This document shows, in pieces, positions 53,907 through 62,814 of a stretch of DNA of 64,000 nucleotides (position 1 is its first letter; every line of letters begins with the position of its first letter). Location: assembly GCF_900114995.1 (NCBI RefSeq), contig NZ_FOUX01000002.1, forward strand, positions 434,001 to 498,000. Direction: 5' to 3'. Origin of the DNA: Chitinophaga sp. YR627 (GTDB taxonomy: Bacteria; Bacteroidota; Bacteroidia; Chitinophagales; Chitinophagaceae). The position numbers were made by a program, and so were the translations under genes. A model generated the notes under the pieces. That model had not been told where the DNA came from. It ran no database searches and saw only the letters and a program-made list of their open reading frames with translations.

Positions 53907-56675
53907 ATGAAAAAACTCATGTGTGTAGCGGCTTTATCCGGCCTCTCCCTACTGACCTATGCGCAACAACCAGCGAAAAAGCCACTGGATCATTCTGTAT
54001 ACGATGGCTGGCAAAGTATTGGCAACAAAGCGATCAGTAATAACGGACAATGGATCGTGTATACAGTCACCCCACAGGAAGGTGACGCCTCTCTCTTCAT
54101 TTACAATAACAAAACCAAACAACGCCTGGAAGTACCACGCGGCGCAAATCCCGTGATCACGGAAGACAGCCGCTATGCTATCTTCTCTATCAGGGCGCCT
54201 TTTGCAGTTACCAGACAGGCAAAGATCAAAAAGAAAAAGCCGTCTGAAATGCCGAAAGACTCCCTGGGTATTGTCACCCTCGGCAATAACAATGTCTATA
54301 AGGTACCCGCCGTACGCTCCTTCAAAACACCTGAAAAAGGTACCGGTGTACTGGCTTACCTGAAAGAGAAACCACAGGCAGATACCACCAGCGGACACCT
54401 CGTGATCTACTATCTGGATAAACAGACCGCAGACACGATCCGCAATGTACAGGACTATATCTTCAGCAAACCGGGCAACCGTCTGCTGGCAGAAGTTGTC
54501 ACCGATAAAAAAGACTCACTCTCCCGTTCCGCCGTATTACTGTGGAATGTGGCCACACATAAAGCAGATACGATCAGCCGCGGAACCGCTTTACGTAAGC
54601 AGTTCACTTTTGATGAAAAAGGCGAACAGGCTGCCTGGTGCAGCTCGCGCGATAGCGTAAAAGCCCTGCAGCAATTCTATTCTCTGTATTACTACCGTAC
54701 CGGACAGGATAGCGGCGTGATCACAGCAGATAAAACAAGCCGCTCCTTCCCTGCCAACTGGTCTGTAAGTCCGGATAGTAAGGTTTGGTTCAGCGAAAAC
54801 GGTCAGCGTCTGTTCTTCGGAACAGCGCCGATACAGCCACCAAAAGATACCAACATCGTAGATTTCGAAGTGGCTAAAGTAGACATCTGGAACTATCAGG
54901 ATGATTACCTGCAACCCATGCAGTTGAAAAACCTGGATAAGGACCTGAAAAAAAGCTATCAGGCAGTTTACTATCCTGGCACACAAAAGGTATTACAGCT
55001 GGCCGATAAGGATATGGAAAACATCCAGCTGGCGAACAGAGGTAATAGCCCTTACGCATTGGGATATACTGATAAAGGACAACGCGTGGCGATGCAATGG
55101 ACAGGTCATTCTCTGAAGACCTCCTACCTCGTCAACCTGGAAAATGGTAACCGCAAAATGCTACAGGAGAACCTCGATAGCGTTAGCCGTATTTCTCCGG
55201 CAGGCCGTTATATCACCTGGTATAATCTGCAGCAGAAACAATGGTATGCGTACGAAACAAGTACCGGTACCACCCGCAACATCACGGAGAAAATACCGGT
55301 TTCTCTTGCTGAAGAAGATGACGATCATCCGGACATGCCTGGTCCATACGGAATGGCAGGATGGCTGGAAGATGATAAAGCAGTTTACATCTATGACCGT
55401 TTCGATATCTGGCAGGTAGATCCTTCCGGAAAAGCGGCACCACAACTGCTGACAGCAGGATATGGCCGCGAGCAGAAACTGCGTTTCCGTTATGTACAAC
55501 TGAATAAAGAAGAGCGTTTCTTCACGCCAGGACAGGCACTGTTACTGGAAACCTTTAACGAGACTACCAAAGAAAACGGTTTCTATACGACGTTCAGCAC
55601 GTTCAAAAAAGCGCCTGTAAAGCCTGCATTACTGGTGCTGGGACCTTACACCTTCGGCGATCCTGTAAAGGCAGAAAATGCGCCTGATTATATCTTCACA
55701 AAATCAAGCTATGTGCTGTCACCTGATCTGTATACCGGTACTTCCCTGGCGAAGGCAGAACAGATCAGTCATATCAATCCGCAACAGCAGGAATACAACT
55801 GGGGAACCGCTGAACTGTTCAAATGGACAGCCTACAACGGCAAACCGGCAGAAGGTATTCTCTACAAACCGGAAAACTTCGACAGCACAAAGAAATACCC
55901 TGTACTGTTGTATTTCTATGAGAAATTATCCGATGGATTATACAGCTACAACCCACCAGCTCCTACTCCATCAAGATTAAACATCTCTTTCTTTGTAAGC
56001 CGTGGCTACCTGGTGCTGGCACCGGATGTGACCTATGAAAATGGTCACCCGGGTCAGGGCGCTTATGACTATATCGTCAGTGGTGCAAGAGCAGTGGCGG
56101 CACATCCATGGGCGGACAGTCTGAACATGGGTATTCAGGGACAGAGCTGGGGCGGTTACCAGGTGGCTTACCTGATCACCCGTACGTCTTTATTCAAAGC
56201 AGCATGGGCAGGCGCACCGGTAGCAAATATGACCAGTGCTTATGGCGGGATCCGCTGGGAAAGCGGTATGAACCGTCAATTCCAGTATGAGCGTTCCCAG
56301 AGTCGTATTGGTGCGACATTGTGGGAAAAACCAGAATTGTATGTTGAGAACTCACCTTTGTTCCATCTGCCAAAAGTAACAACGCCGCTGGCGATCATGA
56401 GTAACGATGCGGATGGTGCAGTGCCCTGGTATCAGGGTATCGAACTGTTCACCGGTCTGCGCAGACTGGGCAAACAGGTATGGATGCTAAACTACAACAA
56501 TGAAGCACACAACCTGATACAGCGTCAGAACAGAAAGGATATTCAACGCCGTGAGCAGCAGTTCTTTGATCACTTCCTGAAAAATGCACCTGCACCAGAA
56601 TGGATGCAGACGGGTGTACCGGCGACAGAGAAAGGCAGGAACTGGGGTTGGGAAACCGGCACAAATGCGCAATAA
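53907..56675 (+). CDS. S9-family serine peptidase (prolyl oligopeptidase fold), secreted
   Basis: A 922-residue periplasmic or outer-membrane-associated peptidase. Signal peptide MKKLMCVAALSGLSLLTYAQ, N-terminal beta-propeller (about 40-640) and C-terminal alpha/beta-hydrolase domain. Catalytic triad candidates are visible: Ser in GQSWGGYQ, Asp in SNDADGAVPW and His in NNEAHNL. Similar to the Bacteroidota group of S9 oligopeptidases near DPP4 and acylaminoacyl peptidases. A strong terminator follows. Confidence 0.93.
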   Translation: MKKLMCVAALSGLSLLTYAQQPAKKPLDHSVYDGWQSIGNKAISNNGQWIVYTVTPQEGDASLFIYNNKTKQRLEVPRGANPVITEDSRYAIFSIRAPFAVTRQAKIKKKKPSEMPKDSLGIVTLGNNNVYKVPAVRSFKTPEKGTGVLAYLKEKPQADTTSGHLVIYYLDKQTADTIRNVQDYIFSKPGNRLLAEVVTDKKDSLSRSAVLLWNVATHKADTISRGTALRKQFTFDEKGEQAAWCSSRDSVKALQQFYSLYYYRTGQDSGVITADKTSRSFPANWSVSPDSKVWFSENGQRLFFGTAPIQPPKDTNIVDFEVAKVDIWNYQDDYLQPMQLKNLDKDLKKSYQAVYYPGTQKVLQLADKDMENIQLANRGNSPYALGYTDKGQRVAMQWTGHSLKTSYLVNLENGNRKMLQENLDSVSRISPAGRYITWYNLQQKQWYAYETSTGTTRNITEKIPVSLAEEDDDHPDMPGPYGMAGWLEDDKAVYIYDRFDIWQVDPSGKAAPQLLTAGYGREQKLRFRYVQLNKEERFFTPGQALLLETFNETTKENGFYTTFSTFKKAPVKPALLVLGPYTFGDPVKAENAPDYIFTKSSYVLSPDLYTGTSLAKAEQISHINPQQQEYNWGTAELFKWTAYNGKPAEGILYKPENFDSTKKYPVLLYFYEKLSDGLYSYNPPAPTPSRLNISFFVSRGYLVLAPDVTYENGHPGQGAYDYIVSGARAVAAHPWADSLNMGIQGQSWGGYQVAYLITRTSLFKAAWAGAPVANMTSAYGGIRWESGMNRQFQYERSQSRIGATLWEKPELYVENSPLFHLPKVTTPLAIMSNDADGAVPWYQGIELFTGLRRLGKQVWMLNYNNEAHNLIQRQNRKDIQRREQQFFDHFLKNAPAPEWMQTGVPATEKGRNWGWETGTNAQ

Positions 56676-56697
56676 TTAAGTGAATTGAAATATTGGG

Positions 56698-56725
56698 AGA
56701 GCCGGTCTGATGACCGGCTCTTTTA
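56698..56725 (+). terminator. Rho-independent terminator of the S9 peptidase gene
   Basis: Perfect 10-bp stem AGAGCCGGTC/GACCGGCTCT with a TGAT loop, followed by TTTATTTT, 22 bp after the stop. Confidence 0.92.
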
Positions 56726-56932
56726 TTTTGAGAAAGCGAGTGCCCATTGATTAACCAACTTCTCCTCAACGGGCGCCACCTGTTAATTTCCCCGGAGCGT
56801 CACTGTCCAACACCACTTTCCGCATAATCAATTGATTATCTCAAATTTACAAGCCTTCTTCGTTCAAAACAGCTCTTAAGCACTCATTTATAATCAGTTA
56901 TCGTTGCTTGTTACGCTTTGCAACGAAGGTAT

Positions 56933-57002
56933 GCCGTTACTACGCCGTTACCTGTCCGTTCATGAACGTAGAGATAACGGCGTAATTAAGGTGTAATGAC
57001 GG
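56933..57002. repeat. Phased CCGTT/AACGG half-site array with a 44-bp dyad
   Basis: Forward units CCGTT begin at 56934, 56945 and 56956, and reversed units at 56965 (AACGT), 56976 (AACGG) and 56998 (GACGG): spacings of 11, 11, 11 and 22 bp. Outer arms TACGCCGTTA (56941-56950) and TAACGGCGTA (56975-56984) and the palindrome CGTTCATGAACG share one centre (56962.5). Confidence 0.75.
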
Positions 57003-57248
57003 TGTACATCGAAGCAACGGGCAACGTTAACACAGATCTTTTATCCGCAATTAATAATATGATATTCCTGAACGGTCTCCTGTTTTCCCTCAAACACTAC
57101 TTATTCCAGCTATATCATTTCCTCCGTCCCGGTACCCCGAAAACCGCCCTGAAACATGACTTATAAAGGCTTTTATCCAATTTATCTGCCGCAATTGACT
57201 GTCTTTCAATCTACTCAAATTAATTTTTTTTATATACTTATAAACGAC

Positions 57249-57256
57249 TAAGTTTG
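57249..57256 (+). promoter_or_regulatory. -7 element of the AraC-family gene
   Basis: TAAGTTTG matches TAnnTTTG exactly; predicted start ~57262. No clear -33 TTTG at the expected 19-21 bp distance. Confidence 0.5.
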
Positions 57257-57322
57257 TATTGATAATTGAAGACCTAGCCGACATTGTGAATGTGACGATC
57301 TGATAACCTTATACATGTTCCT

Positions 57323-58147
57323 ATGAATTTCCGTATCTACCAACCGGCAACTTCGCTGGCACCCTATGTTAAGCAGTATTATCATTTACAGAGCGCGAAT
57401 TCCGGACTTATTAATCTGCCGCAGAATCTTTTTTCTCTTGGAGACCTCTATATGGTATTCCTGCAGGAAGGAGAAGTAATTTTCCAGCCAACACAACATG
57501 CATCCTTTACATTGCCTGAGGCATCTGTAGTAGGACACTTTACCTGTCATCATCAGATCATGGTGAAAGGACCGGTAAAAATGACAGTGATACAGCTGAA
57601 TGCATATGGTTGTTATAAACTGGCAGGACTGGATATGTCCTCTTTCAACAACTACTTCCGCGATCTGCTGAAGCAGGACCGTGAATGCTGGAAAGACCTG
57701 GCCGGAACGATTGCTGCACACAACGACATTACTACCCTGGATGCAGTACTGAACAATGCGTTTACCAACATGATGTGTGGACAATCACACAACCTGAAGC
57801 AGGTAGATGAGATTGCAGACTACATACTAAGCACACAGGGATACACGAATATTGAGTGGTTGACGAAGAAATTCAAACTTTCCCGTCACACTATGGAGCG
57901 TAAGTTCATGGAGGTGATTGGTCTGACGCCGCAGTTATATGCCCGTATGCTGCGTTTCAGAGATGCGATGCGTCACATGCAGCGGATGAATGTGGAAGAG
58001 TGGCAGACGTTTATCACAAATAACGATTATTACAGCCAGGCTTTATTTATACAAGACTTCCTCTTCTTCAAAGGAGAAGTGCCGGTACTGAATCAGGAGA
58101 CAGCTATCGCACAAATGCCGGTAGCACGCCCAGTAGCCGTGGCCTAA
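57323..58147 (+). CDS. AraC-family transcriptional regulator
   Basis: A 274-residue regulator. The N-terminal ~150 residues form a cupin-like sensor of the kind found in Bacteroidota AraC proteins (RIYQPATSLAPYVKQYY, then VGHFTCHHQIMVKGP). The C-terminal domain (about 158-245) is the double HTH with VDEIADYILSTQGYTNIEWLTKKFKLSRHTMERKFMEVIGLTPQLYARMLRF, the usual AraC signature. The second HTH is slightly degenerate (DYYSQALFIQDFLFFKGEVP). It is preceded by the phased half-site array, which may be its own operator (inference). A terminator follows directly. Confidence 0.92.
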   Translation: MNFRIYQPATSLAPYVKQYYHLQSANSGLINLPQNLFSLGDLYMVFLQEGEVIFQPTQHASFTLPEASVVGHFTCHHQIMVKGPVKMTVIQLNAYGCYKLAGLDMSSFNNYFRDLLKQDRECWKDLAGTIAAHNDITTLDAVLNNAFTNMMCGQSHNLKQVDEIADYILSTQGYTNIEWLTKKFKLSRHTMERKFMEVIGLTPQLYARMLRFRDAMRHMQRMNVEEWQTFITNNDYYSQALFIQDFLFFKGEVPVLNQETAIAQMPVARPVAVA

Positions 58148-58177
58148 GATTTTCTGACTAAAAAAATGAAAAATAAG

Positions 58178-58207
58178 AAAGCCGCCTCGTTCACGGGACG
58201 GCTTTTT
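58178..58207 (+). terminator. Rho-independent terminator of the AraC gene
   Basis: Arms AAAGCCG (58178-58184) and CGGCTTT (58199-58205), extended by one pair after an A/C mismatch, then a T-run. It lies upstream of the cupin ATG at 58238, so the 24 extra codons that the cupin frame offers upstream are not coding. Confidence 0.75.
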
Positions 58208-58237
58208 CATTTCGCGCTATTTTCTTTCTTTTGTGAT

Positions 58238-58753
58238 ATGCAAAACCCAAGACACAATGCCGCCTATTGGCGCGAACATCTCAACTTACAGTCACATGTA
58301 GAAGGTGGCGCTTTCAGGGAAACCTACCGTTCTTCATGGGAGTTTAAACAAGCGGTATTGCCGCCGGCAATGAAAGGCGACCGGAGTGCGTCGACCGGCA
58401 TTTATTTCCTGCTGGAAGAAGGTGAGTTTTCTGCTTTTCACCGTATTGCAGCTGATGAAATGTGGCATTTCTACGATGGCCATTCCCTGGCGATCTATGA
58501 CATTGATCCTTCAGGAGCGCTGACAGTACACAAACTAGGTCTCAATATTGAGGATGGCGAACAGCCCCAGCTCGTGATAAAAGCCGGTCACTGGTTTGCT
58601 TCAAGGGTAGAAGTACCCGGTGGATTTGCACTGGTAGGTTGTACAGTGGCGCCCGGATTCGACTTTGCGGATTTCGAACTGGCCACCAAAGACAATCTGC
58701 GGGCCGTATATCCTCAGCATGCGGGACTGATCGCCTCACTGGTACACGGCTGA
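58238..58753 (+). CDS. Cupin-5 (DUF985) family protein
   Basis: A 171-residue beta-barrel protein. The family pattern is clear: YWREHLNLQSHVEGGAFRETYRS at the N-terminus (His and Glu as possible metal ligands), STGIYFLLEEGEFSAFHRIAADEMWHFYDG in the middle (HxxxxDExWHF) and APGFDFADFELA at the end. Function in the family is largely unproven. The ATG at 58238 is chosen because homology begins there and the upstream frame runs through a terminator. Confidence 0.9.
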   Translation: MQNPRHNAAYWREHLNLQSHVEGGAFRETYRSSWEFKQAVLPPAMKGDRSASTGIYFLLEEGEFSAFHRIAADEMWHFYDGHSLAIYDIDPSGALTVHKLGLNIEDGEQPQLVIKAGHWFASRVEVPGGFALVGCTVAPGFDFADFELATKDNLRAVYPQHAGLIASLVHG

Positions 58754-58996
58754 CATATACCGACTGACTGATATCAGTTGGCAATTATCCGGCATATATA
58801 TTATATTCGCTGTGGTCGTCAGCTATTACTGTATGAGTTACAACTTATATGCAAAGGGCACAACACTGAAACACAAGATCTGACTGGGCCATGGCCTGTG
58901 GTTTGCAGCCCGTCAAATACATTACTAACTAAAACATTGTCTCTACAGGCGATGATCCATGAAGGATGATCGTCTGCAGCAACTATCTCTTCCGTT

Positions 58997-59611
58997 ATGA
59001 AAAGATTTTTTCGTTTAGTTTTTTTCATTGCTATCGCTGTTCTCCTGTTCTGGTTGGGTAAACAATTCGGCAGCAAAAGTGTGAGTCAGAGTATCCTTTC
59101 TAATAGTCAGATCGTGCGGGAGATCGCGGAACTGGCGAGTCTGGAGGTACAGGGGAATGCATCGATCAAACGTAGTAATATCACTGATGATGGAGAATGG
59201 ACGACCAATCTGAAGAAGGCTTTTATGGAGAATACGATCTGGGTGTCTGTTCCATATACAGGCAAATATGGCATCAATGTGGACGAGAAGAGTTTTAAAG
59301 TAACTGTTTCTGATAAGAAGATCACGATCAATATTCCCCAGCCGAAACTGCTTAGTTACGAACTGAAAGTAGATAAAATGGAGACCTCCAACCGTAAAGG
59401 CTGGCTCCTCTTCCAGGACGATGAAACCTATACAGATGTACAGCGTAAACTGTACCAGACTTCCCGCGAGCAGCTGGAAAACAATCAGCTGTATATCAAT
59501 CAATCCAAAGAAAAGCTGACAAAAATTATCAGGCAATACTACCAACCTTTCCTGCAGGATCATGAGCTGGAAGTGATTTTTGGGAATAGTGCGCCGGTAT
59601 TGCTGAACTAA
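58997..59611 (+). CDS. DUF4230 protein, membrane-anchored
   Basis: A 204-residue protein with one N-terminal transmembrane helix (RLVFFIAIAVLLFWLGKQF) and an extracytoplasmic DUF4230 domain (ELASLEVQGNASIKRSN..., VSVPYTGKYGINVDEKSFKVTVSDKKITINIPQPKLLS). The family is common in Bacteroidota and Firmicutes; no function is established to my knowledge. The 243 bp before it hold no gene. Confidence 0.85.
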   Translation: MKRFFRLVFFIAIAVLLFWLGKQFGSKSVSQSILSNSQIVREIAELASLEVQGNASIKRSNITDDGEWTTNLKKAFMENTIWVSVPYTGKYGINVDEKSFKVTVSDKKITINIPQPKLLSYELKVDKMETSNRKGWLLFQDDETYTDVQRKLYQTSREQLENNQLYINQSKEKLTKIIRQYYQPFLQDHELEVIFGNSAPVLLN

Positions 59612-59790
59612 GAAAGAACGGAGTTATACCATGCAGATGTCGCCAGCCCGCATTTGCTTTGATGCGTTTTATAAGAAGACGCTTCAGAAAACACAAGACC
59701 CAGACCTTTAAATTGAAGGCCCTTTCGGTGACAATATACCTGAATTACTTACCTGACAAAGTTCCTGATCTTCTCCCGACCGTCTCTTCA

Positions 59791-60510
59791 TCAGGCAGCA
59801 TTTGTCGCAATGTACTTCACCAGAGAACGCTTGGCGATAGGCAGCAAAGTCTCATTTACAGGGAATACCAGGTTGGTTTCAATACGGTACACCGCCGGAT
59901 TCGGCAGTTTTTTATACTGACGGATCAATGTTGTTTTAATATGTTCACAGGTATGCACAAGATCCTTTGAAAAGGTATCCAGGTAATGCGTATGGATACC
60001 TCGGTATTTTTCATCATGTCTTTCAAAAATACTGAGGCGGTATTCATACACGACTATATCCCTGTATCGGCCATCACAAAGGAAAAGATAGCCCTCCTGT
60101 GTGTCCAGCGGGATCAGTCCGACCGGTGAAATATTCAGACTTCCCTCTACAAATTCATAGATTTCAGTCCCTTCCCGGATGGCGCCATTCATTTTTTTTA
60201 TGGCGTACTGAATAATATTTTCCAGTTCCTTCATCAGTTCATCGTCCGAAACCATCTGTTCATAAAGCAATTGCAGTCGCTCCATATTGATGGCTGTCAG
60301 GCGTTTAGGGAACTGTTGTTGCAGGAATTGTTTATTTTCCTTGAAGGCTACCAGGTTGTTGTAATGGAAAATAACATCTGAAAGCTGGGGATACAGCTTA
60401 TTTTCATTAAAATAGCGGGTTATTTGTTGCAGATAGGCTAATAAAGTATACTTTTTCTGCTCAAAATCGATATAACCGTCCGCAAACCACGTCTCGCTCA
60501 GGCTACTCAT
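59791..60510 (-). CDS. Conserved-looking protein of unknown function
   Basis: A 239-residue soluble protein with alternating helices and strands (SSLSETWFADGYIDFEQKKYTLLAYLQQI...). It looks like a Bacteroidota-specific protein of unknown role; I recognise no motif or catalytic residue. It is alone on the minus strand and divergent from the RRM gene. Starting ATG at 60510 is the only sensible one. Confidence 0.75.
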   Translation of the reverse strand: MSSLSETWFADGYIDFEQKKYTLLAYLQQITRYFNENKLYPQLSDVIFHYNNLVAFKENKQFLQQQFPKRLTAINMERLQLLYEQMVSDDELMKELENIIQYAIKKMNGAIREGTEIYEFVEGSLNISPVGLIPLDTQEGYLFLCDGRYRDIVVYEYRLSIFERHDEKYRGIHTHYLDTFSKDLVHTCEHIKTTLIRQYKKLPNPAVYRIETNLVFPVNETLLPIAKRSLVKYIATNAA

Positions 60511-60701
60511 ACCAAATTAATTTAATGGATTATACCTATTAATTTACAAAAAAATGGGCAAGTATCCATAAAATGGGAGCGGTAATTCTGGTCTGTGTTA
60601 CCGGTATGTTTTGTTTATGAAATTATTTCCGGATGCGATGTTTTTATTGAACTTATTTCTTTATCTTCAATATTATTTTTCATTTTTTTAATTTTTTAGT
60701 C

Positions 60702-61028
60702 ATGAACATTTACGTAGCCAACCTGCACTACAGGTTGAACGATGCAGACCTTCACCAGATATTCAGCGAATTTGGCGAGGTTACTTCTGCTAAAATTATC
60801 AAGGACCACGAGACTGGCCGTTCACGCGGTTTCGGATTCGTGGAAATGCCCAACCAGGAAGAAGGTAGCAAGGCTATGGATAGTTTGAACGGTACTGAAA
60901 TCGAAGGCAAACAATTGATGGTAAACGAAGCAAGACCTAAACAACCGAATAATAACTCAAGAGGTGGTGGATTTAATCGCGGTGGAAGCGGTGGATACGG
61001 CGGCGGCGGCGGCCGTGGTCGTTATTAA
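60702..61028 (+). CDS. RRM RNA-binding protein with glycine-rich tail
   Basis: A 108-residue RNA-binding protein. One RRM fills residues 1-80: RNP2 NIYVANL and RNP1 RSRGFGFVEM are both intact. The last ~25 residues are a Gly/Arg tail (GGGFNRGGSGGYGGGGGRGRY), as in cold-inducible RNA chaperones of Bacteroidota and cyanobacteria. The 190-bp upstream region is very AT-rich, consistent with a long, cold-responsive leader (inference). A strong terminator follows. Confidence 0.93.
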   Translation: MNIYVANLHYRLNDADLHQIFSEFGEVTSAKIIKDHETGRSRGFGFVEMPNQEEGSKAMDSLNGTEIEGKQLMVNEARPKQPNNNSRGGGFNRGGSGGYGGGGGRGRY

Positions 61029-61064
61029 TTCTGTTGGCCCAAGCTTATCACGGTCAAGAAATTG

Positions 61065-61096
61065 AAGAGAGCTCCTTTATGGAGCTCTCTTTATTT
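61065..61096 (+). terminator. Rho-independent terminator of the RRM gene
   Basis: Perfect 11-bp stem AAGAGAGCTCC/GGAGCTCTCTT with a TTTAT loop, then TATTTAT, 37 bp after the stop. Confidence 0.88.
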
Positions 61097-61225
61097 ATAT
61101 ATATCATTAGAGATTATTCCTGGTATAATGGAGGTTTCCAGAGATAACCAAGGCGAAAATCACTATTTATTCCATAAATAACCTTCTTCACAATTAACAC
61201 CTTGAAAAAAGTTAATTATTTAAAC

Positions 61226-61260
61226 AAAAAGCGCCTGAACCATACGTCCAGACGCTTTTT
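61226..61260. terminator. Terminator-like hairpin downstream of the E2 gene
   Basis: Arms AAAAAGCGcCTG and CAGaCGCTTTTT (one mismatch), loop 11 nt, T-run on both strands. It can end minus-strand transcription from the E2 gene and plus-strand read-through from the RRM gene. It lies in a 307-bp gene-free space that otherwise holds the repeat at 61290. Confidence 0.7.
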
Positions 61261-61289
61261 TAACTTTGAATATCATATCTGAAAAAGTA

Positions 61290-61330
61290 TTAAGAATCAA
61301 GCTTCCTGATTCTTAACTCCTGATTCTTCA
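61290..61330. repeat. AT-rich hairpin plus direct repeat TCCTGATTCTT
   Basis: TTAAGAATCA (61290-61299) pairs perfectly with TGATTCTTAA (61307-61316) over a 7-nt loop, and the sequence yTCCTGATTCTT occurs twice in tandem (61303-61316, 61317-61330). Located just past the E2 stop. Member of the same family as 44274 and 45907. Confidence 0.75.
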
Positions 61331-61335
61331 TTGTA

Positions 61336-62772
61336 TTAATACTCTCTTTCAGGATTGAAATGCTCCAGCTCATGTGCCACGGCACTCAGGAAAGTAGATC
61401 CCAATGCGCCATCTACGATACGGTGATCGTAAGACATGGACAGGTACATCATATGACGGATCGCGATGGTATCACCGTGTGGTGTCTCAATCACTACCGG
61501 ACGCTTCTTAATAGCACCTACCGCCAGGATGGCTACCTGTGGCTGGTTGATGATCGGCGTTCCTGCGAGGCTACCAAAGGAACCGACGTTGGTCAGCGTA
61601 ATGGTACCGTTCTGTGTATCATCTGGTTTCAGTTTGTTCTGACGGGCAGCATTTGCGAGATGATTTACCTGACGGGTTAAACCTACCAGGTTCAGCATGT
61701 CTGCATTGCGGATCACCGGAACAATCAGGTTACCTGATGGTAATGCTGTAGCCATACCGACATTAATATCTCTTTTCAGAATGATCTTATCACCATCCAG
61801 AGAACTGTTCAGCAATGGATACTTTTTGATACATCTTACCAGCGCTTCGATAAAGAGCGGCGTAAAAGTGATCTTCTCTCCTTCTCTTTTTTCGAACTCT
61901 TTCTTAATCTGATCACGCCATTTTACCATGTTGGTCACGTCTGCTTCTGCAAAGCTGGTTACGTGCGGACTGGTATGTTTACTGCGTACCATATGCTCTG
62001 CGATCAGCTTACGCATACGGTCCATTTCAATGATTTCCACAGTACCAGTGTAGCTACCCATGCTTATAGGAGCGGCGGGAGGTTGTTGTGTTGCCTGTGG
62101 AGTAGTCACTCCATTGTTGCTGACTGGCATTGCAGTCGGAACAGTGGTAACAGGCGTCGTAGCTGCCGGACGGCTTACAGGCTGTTCTACCGGAGCAGCA
62201 GTTTCCTGTTGTTGAACAGGTGCAGCAGCAGCGGCAGGAACATGTCCTTTACTCTTCGCTTCTACGAAGTTTAAGATATCTTTCTTGGTCACACGGCCTT
62301 CATTGCCGGTGCCTGGTATTTTTTCCAATTCGGCGAAACTGATGCCTTCCTGTTGTGCAATTGTCAGCACCAGCGGCGAATAAAAACGGGCGCCGCTCGT
62401 CACAAACTGCGCTTCGTAAGGTGCACTGGCAGGTTCATTTGTTACAACATTCACTTCTTCACTTGCGGCAGCAGGCGTGGATTGTGCAGCCGGTGGCGCT
62501 ACCGGAGCTGCAGTTGCAAAGCCGGCATCAGCAGTAGTATTGATACGTGCGATGACAGTACCTACCGGTACGACGTCATTTTCTGCGTAGAGTATCTCGG
62601 TAATCTCCCCGTCGGCAATAGAAGGTACTTCGCTATCCACCTTATCCGTTGCAATTTCAAGCACGGTTTCATCAGCTCTTACCTGATCTCCCGGCTTCTT
62701 ATGCCAACGTAATATGGTGGCTTCCATAATACTTTCCCCCATTTTGGGCATTACCAGTTCTACAATGGCCAT
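61336..62772 (-). CDS. Dihydrolipoamide acyltransferase (E2) of a 2-oxoacid dehydrogenase
   Basis: Core acyltransferase of a pyruvate, 2-oxoglutarate or branched-chain dehydrogenase complex, 478 residues. Lipoyl domain (1-80) with the lipoylated Lys in ATDKVDSEV, a Pro/Ala/Val-rich linker, the E3-binding domain (~130-170, RFYSPLVLTIAQQEGISFAELEKIPGTGNEGRVTKKDIL), a second linker, and the catalytic domain (~240-478) ending with SYDHRIVDGALGS. The ATG at 62772 gives the standard MAIVELVMPKMGES start; 11 upstream codons are not conserved in character. Partner E1/E3 genes are not nearby, so the substrate is uncertain; the DHRIVDGALG type resembles branched-chain E2. Confidence 0.92.
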   Translation of the reverse strand: MAIVELVMPKMGESIMEATILRWHKKPGDQVRADETVLEIATDKVDSEVPSIADGEITEILYAENDVVPVGTVIARINTTADAGFATAAPVAPPAAQSTPAAASEEVNVVTNEPASAPYEAQFVTSGARFYSPLVLTIAQQEGISFAELEKIPGTGNEGRVTKKDILNFVEAKSKGHVPAAAAAPVQQQETAAPVEQPVSRPAATTPVTTVPTAMPVSNNGVTTPQATQQPPAAPISMGSYTGTVEIIEMDRMRKLIAEHMVRSKHTSPHVTSFAEADVTNMVKWRDQIKKEFEKREGEKITFTPLFIEALVRCIKKYPLLNSSLDGDKIILKRDINVGMATALPSGNLIVPVIRNADMLNLVGLTRQVNHLANAARQNKLKPDDTQNGTITLTNVGSFGSLAGTPIINQPQVAILAVGAIKKRPVVIETPHGDTIAIRHMMYLSMSYDHRIVDGALGSTFLSAVAHELEHFNPEREY

Positions 62773-62814
62773 AAAATTGTGTTTAGCTTTTAGGTACGGA
62801 AACAAAAGTAAGGT

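Larger units (their letters stand above)
56726..57322. other. Long regulatory region upstream of the AraC gene
   Basis: About 600 bp without a gene. At 56901-56926 there is an inverted repeat TCGTTGC/GCAACGA; at 56933-57002 an array of phased CCGTT/AACGG half-sites (separate entry). A -7 element TAAGTTTG (57249-57256) matches TAnnTTTG, with a ~60-nt leader to the ATG at 57323. Confidence 0.6.

Noticed and set aside
58166..58237. N-terminal extension of the cupin protein
   Set aside because: The frame crosses the terminator of the AraC gene, and family similarity begins at the ATG at 58238.
59612..59790. Small RNA or gene after the DUF4230 gene
   Set aside because: No hairpin with a T-run, no promoter element and no open frame of interest was found.
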